Of a DNA stretch of 37,929 nt, positions 23,396-29,581 are shown piece by piece (the first letter of the stretch is position 1; each line of letters opens with the position of its first letter). Source of the DNA: a virus. Made by a program: the position numbers and the translations under genes. The stretch covers positions 1 through 37,929 of IMG/VR virus record IMGVR_UViG_3300030329_003157; one strand, 5' to 3'. The notes below the pieces were generated by a model that had not been told where the DNA came from, did no database searches, and saw only the letters and a program-made list of their open reading frames with translations.

Positions 23396-24236
23396 AGATT
23401 TTGCTATATTTATAATGGTTCATGGAAGGCCAGATAGAATGTGGACCTATAAAAGTTTAAGAAAGCAAGGTTATACAGGAAAGATATTTTTAGTAGGTGA
23501 TGATCTTGATAAAACAATACCAGAATATAAGCTAAAATATGGGGATGAGCTATTAGTATTTGATAAAAAGAAAGCATCTTTAGGAGTGGATTCTGGCGAT
23601 AATAGCGGTGATTTAAGAAGTACATTGTATGCAGCTAATAAAATATTTGATCTAGCAGAAGAACGGGGTATAGAATATTTTTATATAATGTGCGATGATT
23701 ATTATTATTTTGGCTATAGATACGATACGGGAGCTAGAATTATAAAAAATCTTGATAATGTTTTTGATATTATGGTTGATTTTTATAAATCTGTTGATAT
23801 AAAAACTATTGCATTTTCACAAGGGGGAGATCATATAGGGGGCTTTACTAAAATTAAAATGAAAAGGAAGGCCATGAACTCTTTTTTATGTAGCCCAAAA
23901 AGAAGATTTAAGTTTATGGGTAGAATGAATGAAGATGTAACAACTTATACTAATTTAGGAAGTAGAGGAGATATATTTTTTACTTTTACTAATATTCAAT
24001 TAGATCAAAAAGATCACCAGATAGAAAAAAAGGGCCTAACAGATATGTATCTAGATAATGGAACTTATATAAAATCCTTTTTTTCTGTGATGTATAACCC
24101 ATCAAATACAAAAGTTTCAATTATGAATGCAAATAATAAAAGAATACATCATGCAATAAGTTGGAAACATACAACTCCAATGATAATGGATGAAAAATAT
24201 AAAGAGGAAGTTTCGACTGCAAAAAACCTACATTAA
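23385..24236 (+). CDS. TET-associated-type glycosyltransferase (TAGT), DNA base modification candidate
   Basis: This 283-residue GT-A-type enzyme is predicted to add a sugar to a hydroxylated DNA base. Landmarks are FMVHGRPDR-like text near residues 10-18 (seen as FIMVHGRPDRMWTYKSL), KIFLVGDD at 33-40, the metal-binding acidic motif IMCDDYYYFGYR at 101-112, FSQGGDHIGG at 144-153, and RMNEDVTTYTNLGSRGDIFF at 180-199. These match the TAGT family described with TET/JBP oxygenases. The start at 23385 is preferred over the upstream ATG, which lies deep inside the partner gene. No TET/JBP oxygenase or hydroxymethylase gene is visible in the genome, so the substrate base is unclear. Confidence 0.75.
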   Translation: MRNKDFAIFIMVHGRPDRMWTYKSLRKQGYTGKIFLVGDDLDKTIPEYKLKYGDELLVFDKKKASLGVDSGDNSGDLRSTLYAANKIFDLAEERGIEYFYIMCDDYYYFGYRYDTGARIIKNLDNVFDIMVDFYKSVDIKTIAFSQGGDHIGGFTKIKMKRKAMNSFLCSPKRRFKFMGRMNEDVTTYTNLGSRGDIFFTFTNIQLDQKDHQIEKKGLTDMYLDNGTYIKSFFSVMYNPSNTKVSIMNANNKRIHHAISWKHTTPMIMDEKYKEEVSTAKNLH

Positions 24237-24252
24237 GTTACGGAATGTTTAC

Positions 24253-24258
24253 TATAAT
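24253..24258 (+). promoter_or_regulatory. Possible -10 box upstream of the nuclease block
   Basis: A perfect TATAAT lies in the gap between the glycosyltransferase and the next genes. The best -35 at normal spacing (TACATT at 24229) is weak, so this is only a candidate internal promoter. The rest of 24237-24314 shows no hairpin or gene. Confidence 0.3.
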
Positions 24259-24314
24259 AAGTATAGACATCTCCAAGCATGGTTCTTTCTCTTTAAAATT
24301 TAAGGAATAAGTAA

Positions 24315-24470
24315 ATGAATAATTATTTTAGAAGTGGCAGATATAATAGAAAGTTAAAAGAAGCATATTCTTATGATAAAAAAAAGAAGGAGTTATTAGA
24401 TGAAAGAAGAAAAAAAGAAGATAATATTGAGGAACGATCCAGCAAAGAAAAGACAACAGGTGAACTTTAG
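24315..24470 (+). CDS. 51-residue basic protein, doubtful
   Basis: The ATG is preceded by AAGGA at a usable distance. It would give 51 residues, extremely rich in Lys, Glu and Arg (RRKKEDNIEERSSKEK). The last 71 bases overlap the better supported gene at 24400 in another frame. Either it is real and translation of the two is coupled, or only its first part matters as leader. I keep it with low confidence. Confidence 0.3.
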   Translation: MNNYFRSGRYNRKLKEAYSYDKKKKELLDERRKKEDNIEERSSKEKTTGEL

Positions 24471-24606
24471 TATTGACAGAGCCTTGCATTTAGATATTAA
24501 GGATTTACATAATATGGAACAAAGAAGAAGGGGCCAAAAGTCTAATTTACAAGACTTCTTTGAAGAACTATTGGCTAAAGGAGTTAAAGAATGGCTCAAT
24601 CTATAG
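24400..24606 (+). CDS. Ribbon-helix-helix-like DNA-binding protein
   Basis: This 68-residue protein has a Lys-rich start, then one strand (QQVNFSID, residues 19-26), helix A (RALHLDIKDLHNMEQ) and helix B (KSNLQDFFEELLAKGVKEWL). This is the strand-helix-helix order of Arc/CopG-type dimeric DNA-binding proteins. It is the only evident candidate regulator in the genome. A good AAGGAG site lies about ten bases before the ATG. It overlaps the nuclease gene start by 16 bases. It could regulate its own operon or be a small accessory of the nuclease. Confidence 0.5.
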   Translation: MKEEKKKIILRNDPAKKRQQVNFSIDRALHLDIKDLHNMEQRRRGQKSNLQDFFEELLAKGVKEWLNL

Positions 24607-25496
24607 TATATACTAAAGAACAACTAGAAAAGGCATCATACCCCGATCTACTAGAAAACAATCTTGTATCATCACCTATACCGCTTAAAAGGCTAGATAC
24701 AAAGCATGGTAGAACTTATTACCAGAGAAATGTAGCGGTTGAAGATAGAGTTTATATGTATAGCTCAACTACTATACTTGATAATGTATTAGACAAGGGT
24801 TTAGGGTTTAAGATGTGGCTAGGTAATGCTAAAAGTTATGATGATGCTATGCAGTATGCTTCAGCTAGGGCAGAAGTTGGTAGTATGACCCATGCCCTCT
24901 GTATGTACTTAATTTGGGGGGAAACTATTGATTGTAGGGATGGATTCCTAAATGAGGATTCACTTAATACTACATTAGGAAAAAGAACTATTATACCAAT
25001 ACCAGATGAAGTTAAATTAAGGCTACAAGCATTTATAGATTTTTGTAAAGAGTATAAACCAAAATCTATTGCTACAGAGATTAGTCTTTATACAGATGAT
25101 AGGCTAGAAGATGGAAGTTTATTATACCCCTGGGCGGGAACCGCTGATAATATAATGAAGATAGACGGGAAGCTATGGCTCATTGATATAAAAACAGGTA
25201 AAGAGTATAAGAATTATGAACTACAATTAACATCATATAAAATTTTATGGGATCATTTATTCGGAAGTGAGCTTGGTAAAATTGATGAAATGGCTTGTTT
25301 ATATTTAAATGCTAGGGGAAAGTTTAAACTTGTAAAGTATAAATTTGTTCCAGAAGATTGGTTTACAATATATAGATTGTTTGAATATAATTTAAAAGAT
25401 AAGCGGGGAAATCTGCCAAAGATTGTAGAAAAAGAACCGCTACCAGATATTTACACATTAAGAGAAAAAAAGGAGAGCAAAGATGTCGTTAAATAG
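24591..25496 (+). CDS. RecB/Cas4-family PD-(D/E)XK exonuclease
   Basis: This 301-residue nuclease shows all conserved motifs of the RecB-type fold: GSMTH at 97-101, Glu163 in ATEISLY, Asp186 in AGTADNI, Asp199 and Lys201 in LIDIKTGK, and the Gln212-x-x-x-Tyr216 motif in ELQLTSY. It is predicted to be a metal-dependent DNA exonuclease working on phage DNA ends in recombination or replication, or degrading host DNA. It lacks the four Cys of the iron-sulphur Cas4 type as far as I can see. The SSB-like gene follows with a 14-base overlap, a usual pairing in phage recombination modules. Confidence 0.85.
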   Translation: MAQSIVYTKEQLEKASYPDLLENNLVSSPIPLKRLDTKHGRTYYQRNVAVEDRVYMYSSTTILDNVLDKGLGFKMWLGNAKSYDDAMQYASARAEVGSMTHALCMYLIWGETIDCRDGFLNEDSLNTTLGKRTIIPIPDEVKLRLQAFIDFCKEYKPKSIATEISLYTDDRLEDGSLLYPWAGTADNIMKIDGKLWLIDIKTGKEYKNYELQLTSYKILWDHLFGSELGKIDEMACLYLNARGKFKLVKYKFVPEDWFTIYRLFEYNLKDKRGNLPKIVEKEPLPDIYTLREKKESKDVVK

Positions 25497-25977
25497 TGAA
25501 AATCAGTTAAAGTTCAAAGAAGGAGCTACAACTGAACCATTAACAATAACAAAAGCAGGTTTTGAGGAACTACCATTTGGTAACAAATTTGTAGTTCATA
25601 TAAAACCATTAATAACAGGTGAAACTTATTTTTTGCCATCACCTGGATTAGAAAAAAAGCTAAAAGAAGAAAATGTTGATATTAGCGATCAAATAACTAT
25701 AGAGAAGGTTGCAAAAAGTGAACAATATCCATATGGTTATTTTAGTGTGTCGGTTGTTCAAAAAGGCGGTGTAGCAAATAGCCCTGTTGGTGCGGGTTTT
25801 GCTCAAAAAGATGCTAAACATGAATCTGTTGAAAACTTTGAAAAGCAATTTGATTCAAAAGATGATAAAATGGCATTACATGAATTAACTATAAGAGTTG
25901 AAAAACTTGAAAGTATAGTTGCAGCATTATCAGGTAAAGAGGTTGAAAAGTCTGATGATGAAGCTATACCATTTTAA
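25483..25977 (+). CDS. Single-stranded DNA-binding-like protein
   Basis: This 164-residue protein ends in SDDEAIPF, the acidic tail with terminal hydrophobic residues that SSB proteins use to recruit partners. The first 95 residues are strand-rich, compatible with an OB fold (GNKFVVHIKPLITGETYFL, later PYGYFSVSVVQKGG). A helical segment (HELTIRVEKLESIVAAL) before the tail may oligomerise. It has a strong AAGGAGA site inside the end of the nuclease gene. The SSB call rests on the tail, fold pattern and neighbour; the core is too diverged to be certain. Confidence 0.65.
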   Translation: MSLNSENQLKFKEGATTEPLTITKAGFEELPFGNKFVVHIKPLITGETYFLPSPGLEKKLKEENVDISDQITIEKVAKSEQYPYGYFSVSVVQKGGVANSPVGAGFAQKDAKHESVENFEKQFDSKDDKMALHELTIRVEKLESIVAALSGKEVEKSDDEAIPF

Positions 25978-25989
25978 TTAAATAAATAA

Positions 25990-26061
25990 GGGGGGCGGTT
26001 GCTCCTAATTCCAGACATTTCTCATAACAAATTAATAGTCTGGTTGCTTACAGCCCCCCTA
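25990..26061 (+). ncRNA. Hairpin-rich leader element S1
   Basis: AGGGGGGC at 25990-25997 pairs perfectly with GCCCCCCT at 26054-26061, and CCAGAC at 26012-26017 pairs with GTCTGG at 26039-26044 inside it. The base composition is far more GC-rich in the arms than the flanks. It precedes the ATG at 26071, which has no ribosome site. The 3' side (ATAGTCTGG ... CCCTATC ... ATG) resembles the 3' side of element S2 at 26674-26702. Alternatively, a TTG at 25999 would make this region the N-terminus of the next protein. Confidence 0.55.
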
Positions 26062-26070
26062 TCCATTACT

Positions 26071-26388
26071 ATGATAAAAAAATTAGAAGAAAAAGTAAAG
26101 AATATATTGATAAAATTTCCAGAAACTAGAGATAATGACCAACAATTAGTTTCTTTTGTATGGTGGCATCATCTAGGTACAGAAAGAGTAAAAAAAATGT
26201 CGGGATGGGATTTATTAACAATATTAAGTAGGAAAGAATTACCTAATATTGTATCTATATGGAGATGTAGGCAAAAACTACAAGAACACAATGCAGATCT
26301 GCGAGGTGAAAAGTGGGCGGATAGGCAAAAGCATAGCAAAGTAGTTAAAAAGGAAATTAAAGAATGGAATGGGACCCTATTTCAATAA
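26071..26388 (+). CDS. Conserved-type phage early protein, 105 residues
   Basis: The protein has an N-terminal helix, then LVSFVWWHHLG, then MSGWDLLTILSRKELPNIVS and WRCRQKLQEHNADLRGEKW. The last pattern (S-x-x-S-I-x-R-x-R-x-K-L-Q-E, then LRG) occurs in small phage proteins of unknown function with a winged-helix-like look. The start at 26071 has no ribosome site. An in-frame TTG at 25999 with AAGGGG upstream would add 24 residues encoded by element S1. I prefer the ATG because the extra part has unusual codon use: by hand count 10 of its 24 codons end in G or C. Confidence 0.6.
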   Translation: MIKKLEEKVKNILIKFPETRDNDQQLVSFVWWHHLGTERVKKMSGWDLLTILSRKELPNIVSIWRCRQKLQEHNADLRGEKWADRQKHSKVVKKEIKEWNGTLFQ

Positions 26389-26519
26389 TGAAGTGTATTG
26401 GATTTGTAATAATAGCTTTTTATTTAGGAGCATTTTTTGGAATGATTGTTATAGGTTTATTAAGGAAAGATAATCTAGAGCAAGAGGAGAAGGATAAAAG
26501 CAGGGGGTCCTCTAGATGA
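26388..26519 (+). CDS. 43-residue single-pass membrane protein
   Basis: This short gene begins in a TAATG overlap with the preceding stop. Residues 3-25 (CIGFVIIAFYLGAFFGMIV is the core) form one membrane helix, followed by a charged tail (RKDNLEQEEKDKSRG). Tiny inner-membrane proteins of this shape are common in phage early regions; functions include superinfection exclusion and holin regulation, none shown here. Its last 22 bases overlap the 5' arm of element S2. Confidence 0.6.
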   Translation: MKCIGFVIIAFYLGAFFGMIVIGLLRKDNLEQEEKDKSRGSSR

Positions 26520-26699
26520 GTATTGTTTTGGGCTACTCATGGGAATATATAGGACCGCACTCCTTTGCATCCCATATTACCCCCTGCTTACAATTCCAAA
26601 GCTATAAGAAAATAATAGGTATGCTCCGCAGAGGCCTTATAGCTTGGAAGTCGGAGGATATGGGAGCTATGCTTATAGTGTGGCTCCCTATCTTATAAT
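26498..26699 (+). ncRNA. Roughly 200-nt structured element S2
   Basis: Stems read directly from sequence: P1 AAGCAGGGGGT (26498-26508) with ACCCCCTGCTT (26579-26589), 11 pairs. Inside it lie P2 ATGAGTA (26516-26522) with TACTCAT (26534-26540), and GGGA (26541-26544) with TCCC (26570-26573) capped by AGGA/TCCT (26551, 26561). P5 is TTCCAA-A-GCTATAAG (26594-26608) with CTTATAGCTTGGAA (26636-26649), 14 pairs with one bulge. P7 is 26655-26667 with 26683-26694, about 12 pairs with one bulge, containing GGGAGC/GCTCCC. A 60-residue reading frame (26516-26698) runs through it with ATGA and TAATATG joints, but 29 of its 60 codons end in G or C by hand count, against 12 of 74 in the next gene. RNA structure, not protein, best explains this, though both could apply. 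Confidence 0.65.
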
Positions 26700-26924
26700 A
26701 TGGCAAAGAAATTAGCATTAAAGATATATATAGATGATCTTACGGGTGATGTAGAGGAAGTAGCTTGTTCTAAAAGATTTGATGAAGAAGGGCCATTATT
26801 TAAGATTGATGTATTAAAAGAATCAAAATTGGCTTTAGAATATATATATAAATATGAAAGAGATAAGTTTTTAGAAGAATTGGTTATAGAAACGGGCCAA
26901 GATGGTAAAATAGCTAAAGCATGA
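26700..26924 (+). CDS. Early protein, 74 residues
   Basis: This protein starts with strands (KKLALKIYIDDLTGDVEEV) and continues with a charged helix (LALEYIYKYERDKFLEELV). There is no ribosome site before the ATG; the sequence just upstream is the 3' arm of element S2 and ends TATAATATG. A GGAGG at 26653 could instead serve a nine-codon frame (ATG at 26669) that ends one base before this start, so re-initiation is possible. The function is unknown. Confidence 0.6.
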   Translation: MAKKLALKIYIDDLTGDVEEVACSKRFDEEGPLFKIDVLKESKLALEYIYKYERDKFLEELVIETGQDGKIAKA

Positions 26925-26932
26925 GGTAATAA

Positions 26933-27091
26933 ATGATAGAAACAAAGATGGTTAAATACTTTTTAAAAAATACACCACAATCCGAAATAGTAGCGGATTT
27001 TAAAGATATAGCAAATGGTAGCTATACTGTTGCTATGTTAAGAAAAGATATAATTGATACATGGAATGTAAAAGAAAGTATAGATGGCTAA
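26933..27091 (+). CDS. Early protein, 52 residues
   Basis: This is a short gene with a GAGG site seven bases upstream. It encodes 52 residues (MIETKMVKYFLKNTPQSEIV at the start) with a likely helix, a strand-turn (GSYTVAMLRKDIIDTW) and a polar end. Its stop overlaps the following start by eight bases. No motif is recognised. Confidence 0.55.
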   Translation: MIETKMVKYFLKNTPQSEIVADFKDIANGSYTVAMLRKDIIDTWNVKESIDG

Positions 27092-27236
27092 TTGTGAGCA
27101 TATAAATACCGAATATATACCTCCAGAAGAAGATATTGGTGTATATGAGAATTATATTTGTTTAGATTGTGGTATTAATCTTCCACTACCAGAAGAATGG
27201 GAATGCCACTTTGAATCAATAAAGCATGAAAAATAG
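27084..27236 (+). CDS. Small zinc-ribbon-like protein, 50 residues
   Basis: This short gene overlaps the preceding one by eight bases and ends just before the ribosome site of the replication gene. Its 50 residues contain CEH at 4-6, CLDCG at 26-30 and ECH at 40-42, enough ligands for one zinc ribbon. Many phage genomes carry such mini-ribbons of unknown role near replication genes. Confidence 0.6.
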   Translation: MANCEHINTEYIPPEEDIGVYENYICLDCGINLPLPEEWECHFESIKHEK

Positions 27237-27245
27237 GAGAGCAAC

Positions 27246-28196
27246 ATGGCAAGAAAAAGAATGATCCATCCAGGAATATGGACAGATGAAAAGTTTTTAA
27301 CACTAAAAAATAATGAAGCAAGGTTATTATTTATAGGAATGATGAACTTTGCAAATGATGAAGGTATATTTAAATACAAACCAATAAGCCTAAAAGCACA
27401 AGTTTTACCATTAAGTAGTTCTAAATTACCTATCATTGAGGACTACATTAGGACTATGTTAGAACTAAAGTTATTAGAAAAAGGCCATGATATTGATGGA
27501 ACTAAATTATTAAGATATACTAATTGGCATACATACCAGAAAATCAATCATGCAACCCCAAGTAAATATACGTTTACTAAAGAGGAAATAAAGGATTCAA
27601 TTAATACTAATGTAGAAGTAAGTGAGGATTCAAGTAAGACTACTTCACAATATAATATAAATAAAAGTAATATAATTAAAGATAATACAATTAAAAGTAA
27701 TACAAGTTCAAAGAAAAATCAAGATTTTACATTTGAACAATTCTATGATCTTTATCCAAAGAAACAAGCTAAAGAAAAAGCACAGAAATCATTTAAAAAG
27801 CTAAAAAAGGCCGAAATAAAGGCCTTAAAGGTTGGATTAGATAGTTGGGTGGCATATTGGGAAGAAAGTTCCACAGATGCACAATTTATCCCATTACCCG
27901 CTACTTGGATAAATCAAAAGAGGTGGAATGATGATATCCCTACTGTAGAAGCGGATAAACCTAATAAGTTTAAGTCGGATTTAGATAAAGAGATATTTAA
28001 CCGCCATAATAACCAAATAGAACAAGATAAGCGGATGAAGGCCTACATGGAAGAAGCTACTAAAAATGCTAGTGATGAAATACCCGATTTATTAGAGGGC
28101 CTTAAAAAGCATAAGGAGGATAATGAGAAGCCACTTAAAGGCCTTATTGGACAGGTTGTTGCCAAGTCTAAAGCTAATACCAGTGCAGATGGATAA
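27246..28196 (+). CDS. Replication initiation / replisome organiser protein
   Basis: This 316-residue protein has two domains joined by an Asn, Ser and Lys-rich linker (about residues 118-155). The N-terminal 110 residues (KRMIHPGIWTDEKFLTL, then LLFIGMMNFANDEGIFKY) are a winged-helix domain as in phage replisome organisers. The second part, FEQFYDLYPKKQAKEKAQKS at about 159-178 and PLPATWINQKRWNDDI at about 218-233, is typical of the helicase-loader half of such proteins. It is predicted to bind an origin and load the host replicative helicase. No phage polymerase or helicase is visible, so host machinery is probably used. It has a GGAGA site. Confidence 0.8.
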   Translation: MARKRMIHPGIWTDEKFLTLKNNEARLLFIGMMNFANDEGIFKYKPISLKAQVLPLSSSKLPIIEDYIRTMLELKLLEKGHDIDGTKLLRYTNWHTYQKINHATPSKYTFTKEEIKDSINTNVEVSEDSSKTTSQYNINKSNIIKDNTIKSNTSSKKNQDFTFEQFYDLYPKKQAKEKAQKSFKKLKKAEIKALKVGLDSWVAYWEESSTDAQFIPLPATWINQKRWNDDIPTVEADKPNKFKSDLDKEIFNRHNNQIEQDKRMKAYMEEATKNASDEIPDLLEGLKKHKEDNEKPLKGLIGQVVAKSKANTSADG

Positions 28197-28644
28197 TAGA
28201 ATCTTTATAGGTATTGATCCAGGAAAGAGTGGTGGCATTGGTGTTATATACAACGATAAGTATTATGTAAGACCATGCCCTAATACCATATCGGAGATGG
28301 CGGATGAGTTAATACTTATTAAAGAGATGGCTCCAGATATACCTATATACACAGCTATAGAGTTAGTCCATAGTATGCCAAAACAAGGTGTTAAATCAGT
28401 ATGGACCTTTGGAAAGAATTATGGCCAATGGCTAGGTATATTGGCTACACTAAAGATACCATACATAGAGGTAACACCTCATAAATGGATGAAGCACTTT
28501 GGTTCTCTACCTAAAGAGAAGAAGCATAGGAAGAACCACCTTAAACACTTGGCACAGCAACGATACCCAGAGATTAAGATAACTCTAAAGGTAGCGGATG
28601 CTATGCTAATAGCTACATACTTACGGGAAACTAATAAGCATTAG
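28189..28644 (+). CDS. RuvC-like Holliday junction resolvase
   Basis: This 151-residue nuclease is of the RNase H-fold RuvC type. Predicted catalytic acids are Asp10 in IGIDPGKSG, Glu58 in TAIELVHSM, and Asp137 in KVADAMLIATY. The intermediate block VWTFGKNYGQWLGILATL and the PYIEVTPHKW strand match phage resolvases. It would cut branched replication intermediates before packaging. The start at 28189 puts the first strand close to the N-terminus and overlaps the initiator gene by eight bases; a longer version would run far inside it. Confidence 0.85.
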   Translation: MDNRIFIGIDPGKSGGIGVIYNDKYYVRPCPNTISEMADELILIKEMAPDIPIYTAIELVHSMPKQGVKSVWTFGKNYGQWLGILATLKIPYIEVTPHKWMKHFGSLPKEKKHRKNHLKHLAQQRYPEIKITLKVADAMLIATYLRETNKH

Positions 28645-28834
28645 ATAGTAAGTAAATAAGTAAGTGTTTATGGGTTAATTGACCCCACAAACAATCAAAT
28701 ATATCATTGATATTTAGTTTACATAATATCAGTTATCGGTATAACGGGTATATGGGGGGATTAAATTGCTTTGCCTTCGGGGTCAATCATACGAATTTTT
28801 ATAAAAATTAACATTAATGGTTTTATATTATGGC
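28645..28834 (+). other. Untranslated structured region before terminase small subunit
   Basis: This holds no gene. ATTGACCCC at 28678-28686 is inverted as GGGGTCAAT at 28779-28787. Between them are ATATCATTGATAT (28701-28713) and GTTATCGGTATAAC (28732-28745), each self-complementary, and the near-direct repeats CGGTATAA and CGGGTATA. A perfect AT palindrome, AATTTTTATAAAAATT, follows at 28794-28809. Candidates are a terminase recognition site, an origin, or a structured 5' leader; position by terS favours the first. Confidence 0.5.
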
Positions 28835-29545
28835 ATGGAAATAGTAGAAAAAAATAAAAAACTTAACATTAAACAAGTTGCGACTATTGAAATTTTGGCC
28901 CAAAATCCATCTATATCTAATAAAGAATTAGCTATTCAAGTTGGTGTTGGGGTCCATACAATTAGGGATTGGAAGAAGAATCCAATAATCATAGAAGCAT
29001 TTTATGATAGGTTTATGGAAGTAGCGGGAAGATACCTTCCCAATGTATTAATGGCTCAAATTAGAGAAGCTGAATTAGGAAATACACAAGCTGCAACATT
29101 AGTCTTAAAGCATTGGGGTAAATTTCAAGATGTAATAGTTCATAAGATAGAAGCCCCATTTGCTCAATTTCAAAAGATGCAAAAACTTGAAAATATTAAA
29201 GATGCTGAAATCGTTAATGATATTAACGTTAATGATAATCTTGATCCTGGGCTAATTGAATCATTTAAAGAATTGCCTAAAAGAAATGAAGAAAATAATT
29301 CACCTAAAAAAGTAGTTGAGAAAAATAATAAGCGGTTAAAGGGTGCATATAAGAAAGATAAAATTAATTCCCAACAAATGGAAAGACATTATTGGAGGAA
29401 ACGGGCTAAAGCTGTTGGTATAGAACCACTACCACCTGGTAGGCCATCTAAAGATAAGTTGAATAGATGGCAAAAAGATATCATAGAGGCTGAAACTAAA
29501 TTTGCTAATGGGATTTTACCTAATAAACAAAAAAGCCCCAATTAA
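28835..29545 (+). CDS. Terminase small subunit
   Basis: This 236-residue protein is predicted to bind phage DNA at the packaging start site and hand it to the large terminase. The N-terminal 60 residues hold a helix-turn-helix (NPSISNKELAIQVGVGVHTI, then RDWKKNP), as in many TerS proteins. A middle helical part (LPNVLMAQIREAELGNTQAA) would form the oligomer. The C-terminus is basic with HYWRKRAKAVGIEPLPPGRP, likely a contact with TerL or DNA. Neither this ATG nor the one at 28817 has a ribosome site, so the start is uncertain. TerL is far away on the other strand, which is unusual. Confidence 0.7.
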   Translation: MEIVEKNKKLNIKQVATIEILAQNPSISNKELAIQVGVGVHTIRDWKKNPIIIEAFYDRFMEVAGRYLPNVLMAQIREAELGNTQAATLVLKHWGKFQDVIVHKIEAPFAQFQKMQKLENIKDAEIVNDINVNDNLDPGLIESFKELPKRNEENNSPKKVVEKNNKRLKGAYKKDKINSQQMERHYWRKRAKAVGIEPLPPGRPSKDKLNRWQKDIIEAETKFANGILPNKQKSPN

Positions 29546-29551
29546 GGGGCT
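29534..29551. terminator. Bidirectional terminator between convergent genes
   Basis: AGCCCC at 29534-29539 pairs with GGGGCT at 29546-29551 around AATTAA. On the minus strand it is followed by TTTTTTG; on the plus strand by ATTTTG. The terminase small subunit stop codon lies in the loop. It ends both the plus early operon and the minus operon that reads from 30276. Confidence 0.85.
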
Positions 29552-29581
29552 ATTTTGTGGCTTATATTTGATTTTAGTTAT

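Noticed and set aside
24400-24606. Lysogeny repressor
   Set aside because: The protein is ribbon-helix-helix-like, but there is no integrase or divergent operator region around it, so a lysogenic switch is not supported.
25999-26070. TTG start adding 24 residues to the protein at 26071
   Set aside because: It would be encoded by the hairpin element S1 and has unusual codon use. AAGGGG upstream makes it possible, so the start remains open.
26516-26698. A 60-residue reading frame through element S2, joined to its neighbours by ATGA and TAATATG
   Set aside because: The joints look operon-like, but 29 of 60 codons end in G or C, unlike neighbouring genes, and the DNA is filled with long stems. 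I treat it as a by-product of RNA structure, and note it could still be translated.
26498-26699. Group I intron or hammerhead ribozyme at S2
   Set aside because: It is too short for a group I intron and lacks the conserved core. A CTAGATGAG resembles the hammerhead CTGATGAG, but the matching GAAA and stems are absent.
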